Below, one piece after another: positions 24,524-33,083 of a DNA stretch of 64,000 bases. The translations under genes and the position numbers were made by a program. The stretch covers positions 86,212 through 150,211 of the forward strand of contig NZ_FQUV01000008.1 of assembly GCF_900129235.1 (NCBI RefSeq). Reading direction: 5' to 3'. Numbering within the stretch: position 1 is the stretch's first letter; the number at the start of each line of letters is the position of its first letter. The notes beneath the pieces are model-generated. The model did not search any database. It saw only the letters and a list, made by a program, of their open reading frames with translations, and was not told the DNA's origin. This DNA is from Litoreibacter ascidiaceicola. GTDB taxonomy: Bacteria; Pseudomonadota; Alphaproteobacteria; Rhodobacterales; Rhodobacteraceae.

Positions 24524-25795
24524 ATGAAACTAACAACACTTGCAGTGGCAGCCGTGATGGCAGCCAGCCCGGTGATGGCGGACCTTGTGTTCCCGTCGCT
24601 GTCTTACCGCACCGGCCCCTACGCGGCCAACGGCATCCCGTTCGCGGACGGCTATGAGGACTACTTTACCCTGCTTAACGAGCGCGACGGCGGCATCGGC
24701 GGCGTTCCGGCCAAGGTCATCGAATGCGAGACCGGCTACAACACCGAGAAGGGCGTGGAATGCTACGAGGCGACCAAGGGCGAAGGCGCGTTGATCTATC
24801 AACCGCTGTCGACCGGCATCACCTACCAGCTGATCCCGAAAGTGACCGCTGACGGCATCCCGCTGCACACGATGGGCTATGGCCGGACCTCGGCGAAGAA
24901 CGGGGAGATTTTCTCCAACGTGTTCAACTACCCTGCGAACTATTGGGATGGCGCGTCGCATGCTGTGAACCACATCATGAGCCAAGGCGACATCTCGGGT
25001 AAGAAGATTGCGTTGGTGTATCACAACTCTGCCTATGGCAAGGAGCCGATCCGCACGCTGGAAGAGCTGTCGAAGAAGCATGGCTTCGAGCTGATGCTGG
25101 TGCCGGTGGATCACCCCGGTCAGGAGCAAAAGTCGCAATGGCTGCAAATCCGCCAGCAAAAGCCTGACAATGTCATCATGTATGGCTGGGGCGTTATGAA
25201 CCAAGTTGCGATTCAGGAAGCGGCCAACATCCGCTACCCGATGGAGAACTTCATCGGCATCTGGTGGTCCGGCTCCGAGAACGACGTGCTGCCAGCGGGT
25301 GACCGCGCCAATGGCTACAAAGCGCTGACCTTCCACAACCTGGGCGACGACTATCCGCTATACGCCGACCTGCGCAAATACGTGGTCGATGCGGGCAAAG
25401 CGGCGGGTGCGGGCGACCAGCTTGGCACAGCGCTGTATAACCGTGGCATGTACGCGGCCATGCTGGCTGCCGAGGCTGCCAAGACCGCGCAGGAACTGTC
25501 GGGCGAGAAAAACCTGACCCCTGCGATGATGCGCGATGGCATGGAAGCTTTGGAGATGACTGAAGCCAAAATGGCTGAGATCGGCCTGCCGGGCTTTGGT
25601 CCGGAGTTCAAGGTGTCCTGCCAGAATCACGGCGGCAACGGCCTTGGCGCTGTGGCGCAATGGGATGCAGCGGCGAAGAAATGGTCGCTGATCACCGGCT
25701 ATGAAGGCTCCGATCAAGACGTGATCCAGCCGCTGATCGACGAAGACAGCGCCGCGTTTGCAGCGGAAGCCGGTATCGAGGCTGGCTGTAAGTAA
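24524..25795 (+). CDS. Branched-chain-type ABC transporter substrate-binding protein
   Basis: A 423-residue periplasmic binding protein of the LivJ/LivK type. Residues 1-19 form a signal peptide with cleavage after VMA. GGAGG precedes the ATG at 24524; the frame is open upstream but that part lacks a signal peptide and a ribosome-binding site. The mature protein has the two-lobed type I fold pattern, including GKKIALVYHNSAYGKEPI. It has at least three cysteines, unusual enough to suggest a disulfide. Its sequence is far from amino-acid binders by eye, so the ligand may be an aromatic or aliphatic acid. Confidence 0.9.
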   Translation: MKLTTLAVAAVMAASPVMADLVFPSLSYRTGPYAANGIPFADGYEDYFTLLNERDGGIGGVPAKVIECETGYNTEKGVECYEATKGEGALIYQPLSTGITYQLIPKVTADGIPLHTMGYGRTSAKNGEIFSNVFNYPANYWDGASHAVNHIMSQGDISGKKIALVYHNSAYGKEPIRTLEELSKKHGFELMLVPVDHPGQEQKSQWLQIRQQKPDNVIMYGWGVMNQVAIQEAANIRYPMENFIGIWWSGSENDVLPAGDRANGYKALTFHNLGDDYPLYADLRKYVVDAGKAAGAGDQLGTALYNRGMYAAMLAAEAAKTAQELSGEKNLTPAMMRDGMEALEMTEAKMAEIGLPGFGPEFKVSCQNHGGNGLGAVAQWDAAAKKWSLITGYEGSDQDVIQPLIDEDSAAFAAEAGIEAGCK

Positions 25796-25809
25796 GTCGT
25801 AAAATATCT

Positions 25810-25863
25810 CCGGCCCGCTGTCGTGGCGGGCCGGGGAGTTTGAATATTTTTGCCAAGATGAAA
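25810..25863 (+). repeat. Hairpin plus ATATTTTTGCC box, copy A
   Basis: CCGGCCCGC (25810-25818) pairs with GCGGGCCGG (25826-25834). A short spacer follows, then a 22-base box at 25842-25863 beginning GAATATTTTTGCC. The same 22 bases recur exactly at 45899-45920. The hairpin followed by a T-run would end transcription after the binding-protein gene, lowering expression of the genes beyond. Confidence 0.65.
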
Positions 25864-25917
25864 CCACGACGTTCCGTATGAAGACGCGGGCCGTGTTAAC
25901 CTTAATGGGATGTTGAA

Positions 25918-26739
25918 ATGCTGGATGGTTCCAAAACCGAGACCCTCTTGGAGGTCAACAACATCGAGGTGATTTATAATCACGTCATTCTGGTGCTGAA
26001 GGGCGTGTCCCTGAAAGTGGCGCAAGGCGGGATTACCGCGCTTCTGGGCGGCAACGGGGCGGGCAAGTCGACGACGCTGAAAGCGGTGTCAAACCTGCTG
26101 CATTCGGAGCGGGGCGAGGTCACCAAGGGCTCGATCATTTATCGCGGTGACCATATCGCGGGCCTGGATCCGGCGGATATGGTGAAGCGCGGGGTTATTC
26201 AGGTGATGGAGGGGCGTCACTGTTTTGAGCACCTAACGGTTGAAGAGAATCTGATGACGGGGGCCTACACGCGATCTGACGGGCGCGGGGCTGTGGCCGC
26301 TGATCTGGAAAAGGTCTATGCGTACTTCCCGCGTTTGCGGGAGCGGCGGACGTCGCAGGCGGGGTATACGTCTGGCGGGGAGCAGCAGATGGTTGCGATT
26401 GGCCGCGCGATGATGGCCAAGCCGGAAACGATCCTGCTGGACGAGCCGTCGATGGGATTGGCGCCGCAACTTGTGGAAGAGATTTTCGGCATTGTGAAAT
26501 CGCTGAATGAAAAGGAAGGCGTGTCCTTCTTGCTGGCCGAGCAGAACACCAATGTGGCGCTGCGCTTTGCGCATTACGGGTATATTCTGGAGAGCGGCCG
26601 CGTGGTGATGGACGGGCCTGCCGCGGAGTTGCGGGAGAATCCGGATGTGAAGGAGTTTTACCTTGGCATGTCGGATGAAGGGCGCAAGTCGTTCCGCGAT
26701 GTGCGCAGCTACCGGCGTCGCAAGCGGTGGCTGTCGTAG
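25918..26739 (+). CDS. Branched-chain-type ABC transporter ATP-binding protein (LivF-like)
   Basis: The second ATPase of the transporter, 273 residues. Walker A is GGNGAGKST, the signature is TSGGEQQMVAIGRAM and Walker B is TILLDEPSMGLAPQ, all typical of LivF. The last 30 residues (FRDVRSYRRRKRWLS) form a basic tail that extends slightly past the usual LivF end. It follows the hairpin-box element and may be read through from upstream or from its own promoter; none is obvious in the 54 bases between. Confidence 0.92.
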   Translation: MLDGSKTETLLEVNNIEVIYNHVILVLKGVSLKVAQGGITALLGGNGAGKSTTLKAVSNLLHSERGEVTKGSIIYRGDHIAGLDPADMVKRGVIQVMEGRHCFEHLTVEENLMTGAYTRSDGRGAVAADLEKVYAYFPRLRERRTSQAGYTSGGEQQMVAIGRAMMAKPETILLDEPSMGLAPQLVEEIFGIVKSLNEKEGVSFLLAEQNTNVALRFAHYGYILESGRVVMDGPAAELRENPDVKEFYLGMSDEGRKSFRDVRSYRRRKRWLS

Positions 26740-26746
26740 CTTTTTC

Positions 26747-26767
26747 GAGTATTTTTAACCAAATGGA
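26747..26767 (+). repeat. ATATTTTT-type box without hairpin, copy B
   Basis: A degenerate copy of the 22-base box (GAGTATTTTTAACC...) 8 bases after the LivF-like stop. It has no obvious stem-loop in front. The GGAG at its end serves as ribosome-binding site for the next gene. Confidence 0.45.
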
Positions 26768-26775
26768 GACGTGAC

Positions 26776-27930
26776 GTGGGATTCTATGACGATCTGGAGA
26801 CCCGCAGCGCGGATGCGCGCGAAGCGGCTCATCTGGCGGCTTTGGGCGCACTTGGGGTGAAGCTGGGGAGTTTGGCGGAGTTGGCTGGCGTGCCGGTGTT
26901 GCGCAAGTCGGATCTGTCGGCGAAACAGAAGGCACAGCCGCCGTTTGGCGGGATGCATGTGGGTGACGTGGCACATGTGTTCCAGTCGCCCGGGCCGATT
27001 TACGAGCCGGGCGGGGTGAGCCATGATTGGTGGCGCTTCGGGCGGTTTTTGCATGCCTGCGGGATTGGCGCGTCTGACGTGGTTCAGAATTGCTTTGGCT
27101 ACCATCTGACCCCTGCGGGGATGATGTTCGAAAACGGTGCGCGGGCCGTGGGGGCGCGGGTTTTGCCGGCTGGAACCGGCCAGACCGAGCTGCAGGTGCG
27201 TGCGGCCAAGGATGTGGGTGCGACCACCTATGCGGGGACGCCGGATTACCTGAACGTGATTTTGGAGAAAGCCGACGAGATGGGGGAAGCTTTGGGCTTC
27301 ACCAAGGCCGCGGTGTCGGGCGGGGCGTTGTTCCCGTCGCTGCGGCAGGGCTATGCGGATCGCGGGATTGCATGTCTGCAGTGTTATGCCACCGCCGATT
27401 TGGGGCATATCGCTTACGAGTCGGAGGCCATGGAAGGGATGATCGTCGACGAGGGCGTGATCGTGGAGATTGTGACGCCGGGCACGGGGGAGCCTGTGGC
27501 CGAGGGGCAGGTGGGGGAGATCGTTGTGACCTCGCTTAATCCTGACTATCCGCTGATCCGGTTTGGCACGGGCGATATGAGCGCCGTGATGTCGGGTGTG
27601 TCGCCTTGCGGGCGGACGAATACACGCATCAAGGGGTGGATGGGGCGCGCCGACCAGACGACCAAGATCAAGGGTATGTTCGTGCGGCCCGAACAGGTGG
27701 CTGACTTGGTGGCCAAGCATCCGGAGATTGCCCGTGCGCGGGTTGTCGCCGCCCGCGACGGCGAGATGGACACGATGCGCGTTTTGATCGAGGCTGAAGG
27801 CGGGGATGCGGATGCTTACGCCGCCTCTGTTGTAGATGTTTTGAAACTAAAAGGCGCGGTGGACGTTGTCCCTGTGGGCAGCCTGCCCAACGATGGGCTC
27901 GTGATCGAGGACCAGCGCAGTTACGACTAG
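26776..27930 (+). CDS. PaaK-like adenylate-forming ligase homologue with altered phosphate loop
   Basis: A 384-residue homologue of phenylacetate-CoA ligase, shorter than the usual 430 or so. It starts at GTG, 7 bases after GGAG. The C-terminal hinge and lid region (TRIKGWMGRADQTTKIKGM) and a CYATADLGHIAYE segment are conserved. Where PaaK has the phosphate-binding loop SSGTTGKP, this protein reads QSPGPIYEP, losing the Thr-Gly-Lys core. It may therefore use a different mechanism, or have lost adenylation. It follows the LivF-like gene and precedes the caspase-fold gene by 14 bases, which places it in the same operon. Confidence 0.8.
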   Translation: MGFYDDLETRSADAREAAHLAALGALGVKLGSLAELAGVPVLRKSDLSAKQKAQPPFGGMHVGDVAHVFQSPGPIYEPGGVSHDWWRFGRFLHACGIGASDVVQNCFGYHLTPAGMMFENGARAVGARVLPAGTGQTELQVRAAKDVGATTYAGTPDYLNVILEKADEMGEALGFTKAAVSGGALFPSLRQGYADRGIACLQCYATADLGHIAYESEAMEGMIVDEGVIVEIVTPGTGEPVAEGQVGEIVVTSLNPDYPLIRFGTGDMSAVMSGVSPCGRTNTRIKGWMGRADQTTKIKGMFVRPEQVADLVAKHPEIARARVVAARDGEMDTMRVLIEAEGGDADAYAASVVDVLKLKGAVDVVPVGSLPNDGLVIEDQRSYD

Positions 27931-27944
27931 ATAAGGATTTTGCC

Positions 27945-29591
27945 ATGAGACTTCGTGCCAGCCTAGCCGCTTTTTTGATGATGTCGGTGCCGGTTTGGGC
28001 GGGGGATGTGGCCCTTGTCGTCGGCAACGAGGACTATGCCAACGGGCGCGATTTGAGCGCGGCGGACGAGATCCTGGATGCGGTTGCGCCGCTGGAAGAG
28101 GCGGGGTTCGAGGTGCTGAGCGGCTCGGATCTGACGGCTGAAGCGTTGGCGGGACTGGTATCCGAGCTAAACGCCAAGGTGGACGGGACGGGTCGGGTCG
28201 TCATCGCTTTGGCAGGACATTTCGGGAATAGCTTGAGCGGGAACTGGATTATCGGCGCGGATGCTGAAGCGCCGGATTTGGGCGTGATTGCTACGCAGTC
28301 GGTTCCTCTGAATATACTGATGGACATCGCGGCCCGTGCACCGGGAGGTGCAGTGGTTGCGCTTGGAATGGAAGACGCGGAGTTCGAGTTCGGTGCGGGT
28401 GTGCGGCCGGGACTAGACGGGTTGGACATCCCGCAAGGCGTGAGTGTCATTACCGGCCCTTCGGGTGACGTGGCGGATTACGCCAAGGATGCTTTGGGCG
28501 AGAAGGGGCAATCGATCGCCAACGCGCTGAATGCGTGGCCGAGTTTGACCGGTTCGGGGTTCATGGCACCGTTGGTGCCGTTCCTGCCAAGTGACGGGGC
28601 GACGCCGCCTGTCGTTGCAAAAGCTGACCCTGATGCAGAGCAGAAAGCGTTTTGGAAGGTGACGCAGGACATTGGTACGATGGACGCGTTTGAGGCGTAT
28701 TTGAAGCGTCATCCTGACGGGCTGTTTGCGGCTGACGCGCGGGCCGAGATCGACAAGATCAAAGCGCAACCCTTGCTGTTGGCAGAACAGGGCGAAAAGG
28801 CGCTGAACCTTAGCCGCGACCGGCGGCGGGAAATTCAGCGCGCACTGTCGCTGCTGGAGTATGACCCCAAAGGGATCGACGGGATTTTCGGGCGAGGATC
28901 GCGTGCGGCGATTCAGAAATGGCAGAATGTGAATGGTGAAACTGCGACTGGCTTCGTGACGCAATCGCAGATTGAACGGTTGGGCGCGCAGGCGGACCGC
29001 CGGGCGCAGGAATTGGAAATAGAGGCCGAGAAACGCAAGATTGAACTGGAACGCAAAGACCGCGCCTATTGGAGAGCGACCGGTCAAGGTGGTGACGAGA
29101 CCGGGCTGCGCGCCTATCTGGAACGCTATCCTGATGGAGTTTTCGCAGAGATTGCCACCGCTCGGTTGGAGCCGTTTGAAGAGGCGCGTCGCGCTGCGGC
29201 GGCGGAGCAGGATCGTGCAGCTTGGGATGCGGCCGAGTCCGTCGGGTCGCTCGCGGCCTATGAGGGCTATGTTCAGGCGAACCCCGAAGGGGCGTTTGTC
29301 GAGCAAGCCCGCGCGAAGATTGCCGAGCTGGAATTCGAGGCGAAGAATGCGGGCGCGCTGGAAGCGGCACAACGCAACGAGGAACGGCTGGGGTTGAACG
29401 GCACCACGCGGCGATTGGTCGAGGATCGACTGGAGTCACTGGGGTTGAAACCCGGAGCCGTGGACGGAACATTTGATGATGACAGCCGCCGTGCGATCAG
29501 ACGGTATCAAGAGGCGCGCAACCTGCCGCGCACGGGGTTCCTGAACCAGCAAACTCTGGTGCGCTTGCTGGCGGATTCAGTGCTGCGCTAG
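27945..29591 (+). CDS. Exported pseudo-caspase with two peptidoglycan-binding domains
   Basis: A 548-residue protein with a signal peptide (cleavage near WAG, residue 20). Residues 21-215 resemble a caspase-like (peptidase C14) domain: ALVVGNEDY at the start and IALAGHFGN with His92 where the catalytic His is expected. No cysteine is found where the catalytic Cys would be (VVALGMED), so it is probably inactive. Three repeats of about 37 residues of the form W...YL..PDG.FA..A follow (near 235, 373 and 430). Peptidoglycan-binding domains lie at about 288-346 and 490-545. AAGGA precedes the ATG. Its stop overlaps recR's by 4 bases. Confidence 0.78.
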   Translation: MRLRASLAAFLMMSVPVWAGDVALVVGNEDYANGRDLSAADEILDAVAPLEEAGFEVLSGSDLTAEALAGLVSELNAKVDGTGRVVIALAGHFGNSLSGNWIIGADAEAPDLGVIATQSVPLNILMDIAARAPGGAVVALGMEDAEFEFGAGVRPGLDGLDIPQGVSVITGPSGDVADYAKDALGEKGQSIANALNAWPSLTGSGFMAPLVPFLPSDGATPPVVAKADPDAEQKAFWKVTQDIGTMDAFEAYLKRHPDGLFAADARAEIDKIKAQPLLLAEQGEKALNLSRDRRREIQRALSLLEYDPKGIDGIFGRGSRAAIQKWQNVNGETATGFVTQSQIERLGAQADRRAQELEIEAEKRKIELERKDRAYWRATGQGGDETGLRAYLERYPDGVFAEIATARLEPFEEARRAAAAEQDRAAWDAAESVGSLAAYEGYVQANPEGAFVEQARAKIAELEFEAKNAGALEAAQRNEERLGLNGTTRRLVEDRLESLGLKPGAVDGTFDDDSRRAIRRYQEARNLPRTGFLNQQTLVRLLADSVLR

Positions 29592-30184
29592 AGCGCTTTG
29601 CGGGCTTTCAGCGCGGCGGAGATTGTGCCGTCGTCAAGATAGTCGAGCTCCCCGCCGATGGGGACGCCTTGGGCGAGGGACGTGACGGCGACTCCGCGTG
29701 TTTCGAGCTCTCCGGCGATATAATGGGCGGTGGTTTGACCGTCGATCGTGGCGTTCAGGGCGAGGATCACCTCGGTGATCTGCTCCTCCGCGACGCGGGT
29801 CATCAGCTTGGGTATGCGGAGTTCTTCGGGGCCGACGGCGTCCAGCGCGGAGAGCGTGCCGCCGAGCACATGATAGCGGCCCTTGAAGACGCCGGAGCGT
29901 TCCATTGCCCAGAGGTCGGCCACGTCTTCGACGACGCAAATCTCGCCATTGGCGCGCTTGTGGGAGGTGCAGATATCGCAGACGTCAGACGTGCCGATAT
30001 TGCCGCAGTTGAGGCATTCGCGCGCGGTGACGGCGACCTTTTGCAAGCTGTCGGACAAGGGTGTCATCAACAGCGCGCGTTTTTTGATCATGTGCAACAC
30101 CGCGCGACGGGCCGAGCGGGGGCCAAGCCCGGGGAGCTTGGCCATCATCTCGATCAGAGCGTCGATGTCTTTCGTGCTACTCAA
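29588..30184 (-). CDS. recR: Recombination mediator RecR
   Basis: RecR works with RecO and RecF to load RecA on gapped DNA. The 198 residues show the helix-hairpin-helix start ([16 protein letters not shown]), the C4 zinc motif in [16 protein letters not shown] and the Toprim segment [17 protein letters not shown]. It is the last gene of dnaX-ybaB-recR, the usual bacterial order. Its stop overlaps that of the convergent pseudo-caspase gene in a CTAG. Confidence 0.97.
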   Translation of the reverse strand: MSSTKDIDALIEMMAKLPGLGPRSARRAVLHMIKKRALLMTPLSDSLQKVAVTARECLNCGNIGTSDVCDICTSHKRANGEICVVEDVADLWAMERSGVFKGRYHVLGGTLSALDAVGPEELRIPKLMTRVAEEQITEVILALNATIDGQTTAHYIAGELETRGVAVTSLAQGVPIGGELDYLDDGTISAALKARKAL

Positions 30185-30212
30185 ACGGGCGCGCCTTGTG
30201 TTGCTGTCGGAG

Positions 30213-30242
30213 CCTCCGGCGGAGGTATTTTTGAAGCAATGA
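30213..30242 (+). repeat. Hairpin plus TATTTTTG box, copy C
   Basis: CCTCC-GGC-GGAGG (30213-30225) is followed at once by TATTTTTGAAGCAATGA. It resembles copies A and D in design but lies on the strand opposite to the surrounding recR and ybaB genes, between them. It therefore does not act as a terminator for those genes in this orientation. Confidence 0.5.
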
Positions 30243-30246
30243 TAGG

Positions 30247-30591
30247 TTAGAAGGGGAGTTTCATTCCGGCGGGAATACCCATTTCTTCGGTGAGCTTGCT
30301 CATCTCGGATTCGGCCTTTGCCGCGGCTTTCGATTGCGCGTCTTTGATGGCGGCGAGGATCAGGTCTTCGACGACTTCCTTTTCGTCGGGGTGGAAGATC
30401 GACGGGTCGATGTCGAGACCGGTCAGGATGCCTTTGGCGGTGGCTGTGGCCTTGACCAGACCCGCGCCGCTTTCGCCTTGGACTTCGATGTTTTGCAGAT
30501 CTTCCTGCATCCGGGTCATCTTGTCCTGCATTTCTTTGGCTTTTTTCATCATTCCGGCCATATCGCCGAGGCTGCCTAGTCCTTTGAGCAT
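30247..30591 (-). CDS. ybaB: YbaB/EbfC nucleoid-associated protein
   Basis: A 114-residue DNA-binding protein of the YbaB/EbfC family, which coats the nucleoid as a dimer. The family start [18 protein letters not shown] is encoded at 30591 with GGAG upstream on the minus strand; the frame is open further up but without a start site. The sequence shows the coiled [18 protein letters not shown] helix and the conserved VKATATAKG strand. It sits between dnaX and recR, the conserved order. Confidence 0.95.
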   Translation of the reverse strand: MLKGLGSLGDMAGMMKKAKEMQDKMTRMQEDLQNIEVQGESGAGLVKATATAKGILTGLDIDPSIFHPDEKEVVEDLILAAIKDAQSKAAAKAESEMSKLTEEMGIPAGMKLPF

Positions 30592-30667
30592 CTGAGTGTC
30601 TCCAATTGAGAAATCGTGTTTGGGGTGCTTATGACAGAGGGCATATAGGGGCCACAAGCGGGTGTGA

Positions 30668-32401
30668 CTAGTCGTCCTCGAACGGGTCCCATTCGTCTTC
30701 CACCACGGGAAGCGCCTCGACGGCGGCTTCCTGGATCAAGTCTGCGGCGGTGCGGATTTCTATGATCTTGGCGCTTGGGAAGGCTTGGAGGGTGGCTTGC
30801 ATCAGCGGGTGTTCAGTTGCCTCCGCCTTGAGTGCGTTGGCCTCGGCGTCGCGTTCGGCGGCCAGCGTGGGGGCACCGCCTTCGTTGACCAAGGTGACGG
30901 CCCAGCGTTGGCCGGTCCATTGCTGCAGGCGGGCGCCGAGACGCGCGGCGAGGTCGCGGGGGGCGTCGTCGGTGGGGACGAATTCGATGCGGCCGGGGGA
31001 GTAGTGGGCGAGCTGCACGTAGCCTTCGACCTCTACCAGTAGCTTCACGTCGCGATTGGTGCGGATCAGGCCGACGATGTGGTTGAAGGTGGGGTAGTGT
31101 GCCAGCGCGGTTTCCGCCGACAGGTCCAGCGCGGCGGAGGTGCCGCCGCCAGCGCTTACCGTTTGGGTTTGCGCCCGTGCGGTGGTCATGCCGCCTTGCG
31201 GGGCGGTGGTGCCCGCGGGTGGCGCGGGCGGCGGAGGCGTGTCTTGCATCTTGCGCACCAGTTCCTCGGGCGAGGGCAGGTCGGCCATGTGGGTGAGGCG
31301 GATGATTGCCATCTCGGCGGCCATCATGGCGTTGGGGGCGCTGGCGACTTCTTCGAGAGATTTCAGCAGGAGTTGCCACATGCGGGACATGGCGCGCATC
31401 GGAAGCGCCTCGGCCATTTGTGCGCCACGTGTGCGCTCGTCCGGGCCGACGGTGGGGTCGTCTGCGGCCTCTGGTGTGATCTTGATGACGGAGACCCAGT
31501 GGGTGATTTCGGCCAGATCGCGCAGCACGGCCATGGGGTCGGCGCCGTCGGCATATTGCGAGGACAACTCCTGCAACGCGCCCGCGGCGTCGCCCTTCAT
31601 GATGAGGTCGAACAAGTCCAGCACGCGGCCACGGTCGGCGAGGCCGAGCATGGCGCGGACTTGCGGCGCTGTGGTCTCGCCCGCGCCGTGGGAAATGGCT
31701 TGGTCCATCAGGGACATGGCGTCGCGGACGGAGCCTTCGGCGGCGCGGGTGATCAGGGCCAGCGCGTCCTCGGCAATTTCGGCGTTTTCCTTGGCGGCGA
31801 TGGATTGCAGGTGGGCGATCATCACCTCCGGCTCGATGCGGCGCAGATCAAAGCGCTGGCAACGGGACAGGACGGTGACCGGAACCTTGCGGATTTCTGT
31901 GGTGGCGAAGATGAATTTGACGTGCTCGGGCGGCTCTTCCAGCGTCTTCAACAGGGCGTTGAAGGCGGAGGTGGAGAGCATGTGCACCTCGTCGATGATG
32001 TAGATTTTGTAGCGCGCGGAGGCGGCGCGGTAATGCACAGAGTCGATGATTTCGCGGATGTCGCCGACGCCTGTGCGCGATGCCGCGTCCATTTCCATGA
32101 CGTCGACATGGCGGCCTTCGGCGATGGCGACGCAGTTGTCGCAGACCCCACAAGGCTCCGTGGTCGGGCCACCTGTGCCGTCGGCACCAGTGCAGTTCAT
32201 ACCTTTGGCGATGATCCGCGCGGTGGTGGTTTTGCCGGTGCCGCGAATGCCCGTCATGATGAAGGCCTGCGCGATGCGGCCCGCGTCGAAGGCGTTTTTC
32301 AGGGTGCGGACCATGGCATCCTGACCGATCAGGTCGGCAAATGTCGCAGGGCGGTATTTCCGCGCCAGAACCTGATAGCCGCCGCTGGTCGTTTCAGTCA
32401 T
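30668..32401 (-). CDS. dnaX: DNA polymerase III subunits gamma/tau
   Basis: DnaX is the ATPase of the clamp loader. The 577-residue protein has Walker A GIRGTGKTT, the zinc motif with CGVCDNC, DEVHMLS and the sensor segment TVLSRCQRFDLR. The middle contains a Pro/Ala-rich linker (DTPPPPAPPAGTTAPQGG) and the C-terminal part continues as tau-like sequence. I see no run of A that would clearly cause frameshifting to make a short gamma form. It heads dnaX-ybaB-recR; the DUF202 gene lies 59 bases upstream on the same strand. Confidence 0.97.
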   Translation of the reverse strand: MTETTSGGYQVLARKYRPATFADLIGQDAMVRTLKNAFDAGRIAQAFIMTGIRGTGKTTTARIIAKGMNCTGADGTGGPTTEPCGVCDNCVAIAEGRHVDVMEMDAASRTGVGDIREIIDSVHYRAASARYKIYIIDEVHMLSTSAFNALLKTLEEPPEHVKFIFATTEIRKVPVTVLSRCQRFDLRRIEPEVMIAHLQSIAAKENAEIAEDALALITRAAEGSVRDAMSLMDQAISHGAGETTAPQVRAMLGLADRGRVLDLFDLIMKGDAAGALQELSSQYADGADPMAVLRDLAEITHWVSVIKITPEAADDPTVGPDERTRGAQMAEALPMRAMSRMWQLLLKSLEEVASAPNAMMAAEMAIIRLTHMADLPSPEELVRKMQDTPPPPAPPAGTTAPQGGMTTARAQTQTVSAGGGTSAALDLSAETALAHYPTFNHIVGLIRTNRDVKLLVEVEGYVQLAHYSPGRIEFVPTDDAPRDLAARLGARLQQWTGQRWAVTLVNEGGAPTLAAERDAEANALKAEATEHPLMQATLQAFPSAKIIEIRTAADLIQEAAVEALPVVEDEWDPFEDD

Positions 32402-32460
32402 GGGAGTTCCTTGGATTCGGGTGCGCCCCAGAGCCTAATTCGCGAGGGCGGCGAGGTCCA

Positions 32461-32826
32461 CTAGAGACTCCACAGCACCGCGCCGACGGCGGCGGCGGCG
32501 AGGCTCATCAGAAGGGCGAGGAAGCGGAAATTTCGGCTGGGGGTCGCCTCGGCATTGGTTTCATTGAGGCGGTCCCACGTTTTGGTGGCTTGCCTCTGCG
32601 CCGACCAGAAAATCAGGATCGCGACGATCAGGAACATTGAGGCCACGGCTTTGGCGGCCCAAGTGGGGTCGAAATCACCGAACACGGCTTTCAGGCCGAT
32701 GGCGACGCCAATCGCGCCCAACCCGGTGCCCATCCAGCTGGCGAAGGTACGCTCGTTGGCCATGATCGTGCGATCTTCGGCCCAGTCGGTGCGCTCTTCG
32801 GCAAGGTCTTGGTTATCTTTGCTCAT
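32461..32826 (-). CDS. DUF202 (YidH-like) membrane protein
   Basis: A 121-residue inner-membrane protein. ERTDWAEDRTIMANERTFASWMGTGLGAI is the DUF202 signature (I quote it here only by its central ANERTFASW). Three membrane segments follow. The start at 32826 is chosen because the longer frame would run into the SRP RNA gene. It is on the same strand as dnaX, 59 bases upstream, and may be cotranscribed. The family's function is not established. Confidence 0.85.
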   Translation of the reverse strand: MSKDNQDLAEERTDWAEDRTIMANERTFASWMGTGLGAIGVAIGLKAVFGDFDPTWAAKAVASMFLIVAILIFWSAQRQATKTWDRLNETNAEATPSRNFRFLALLMSLAAAAVGAVLWSL

Positions 32827-32893
32827 AATTGGCAAGGATAGGGCTTCGAGCGGTGATGGAAAGAAGAAAGCGCGCCATAGATCAGGCGCGCTG

Positions 32894-32991
32894 GGTGAGA
32901 GGTTGGACATCGACCCAAGTGGGGCTCGTTGTGGCTGCTTCCTTCCGGATCTGACCAGGTTGGCGAGGCACTTGCCCGCGCCAACCCCTCA
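32894..32991 (-). ncRNA. ffs: Signal recognition particle RNA, small bacterial type
   Basis: On the minus strand the conserved 4.5S core ACCTGGTCAGATCCGGAAGG with AAGCAGCC is present (about 32928-32962). The 5' end GAGGGGTTGG and 3' end CCAACCTCTC pair as the terminal stem, giving an RNA of about 98 bases. This RNA binds Ffh and guides membrane proteins to FtsY. Exact ends are estimated from the stem. It lies in the gap between the DUF202 gene and nudC. Confidence 0.93.
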
Positions 32992-33083
32992 AGACCGATA
33001 TAGGCACAGATTCTCGCGAACGCAAGGTTTGCCAACTTTGTATTCCCGTGCCAGAAGCGGAGCAATCAAACGAGGGACTTACG

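Noticed and set aside
30668..32401. Programmed frameshift in dnaX
   Set aside because: No clear A-rich slippery heptamer with a following hairpin was found by eye.
31079..32464. A 461-codon open frame antisense to dnaX
   Set aside because: It lies fully across dnaX, which has all its motifs. The frame is rich in Gly, Val and His as expected for a shadow.
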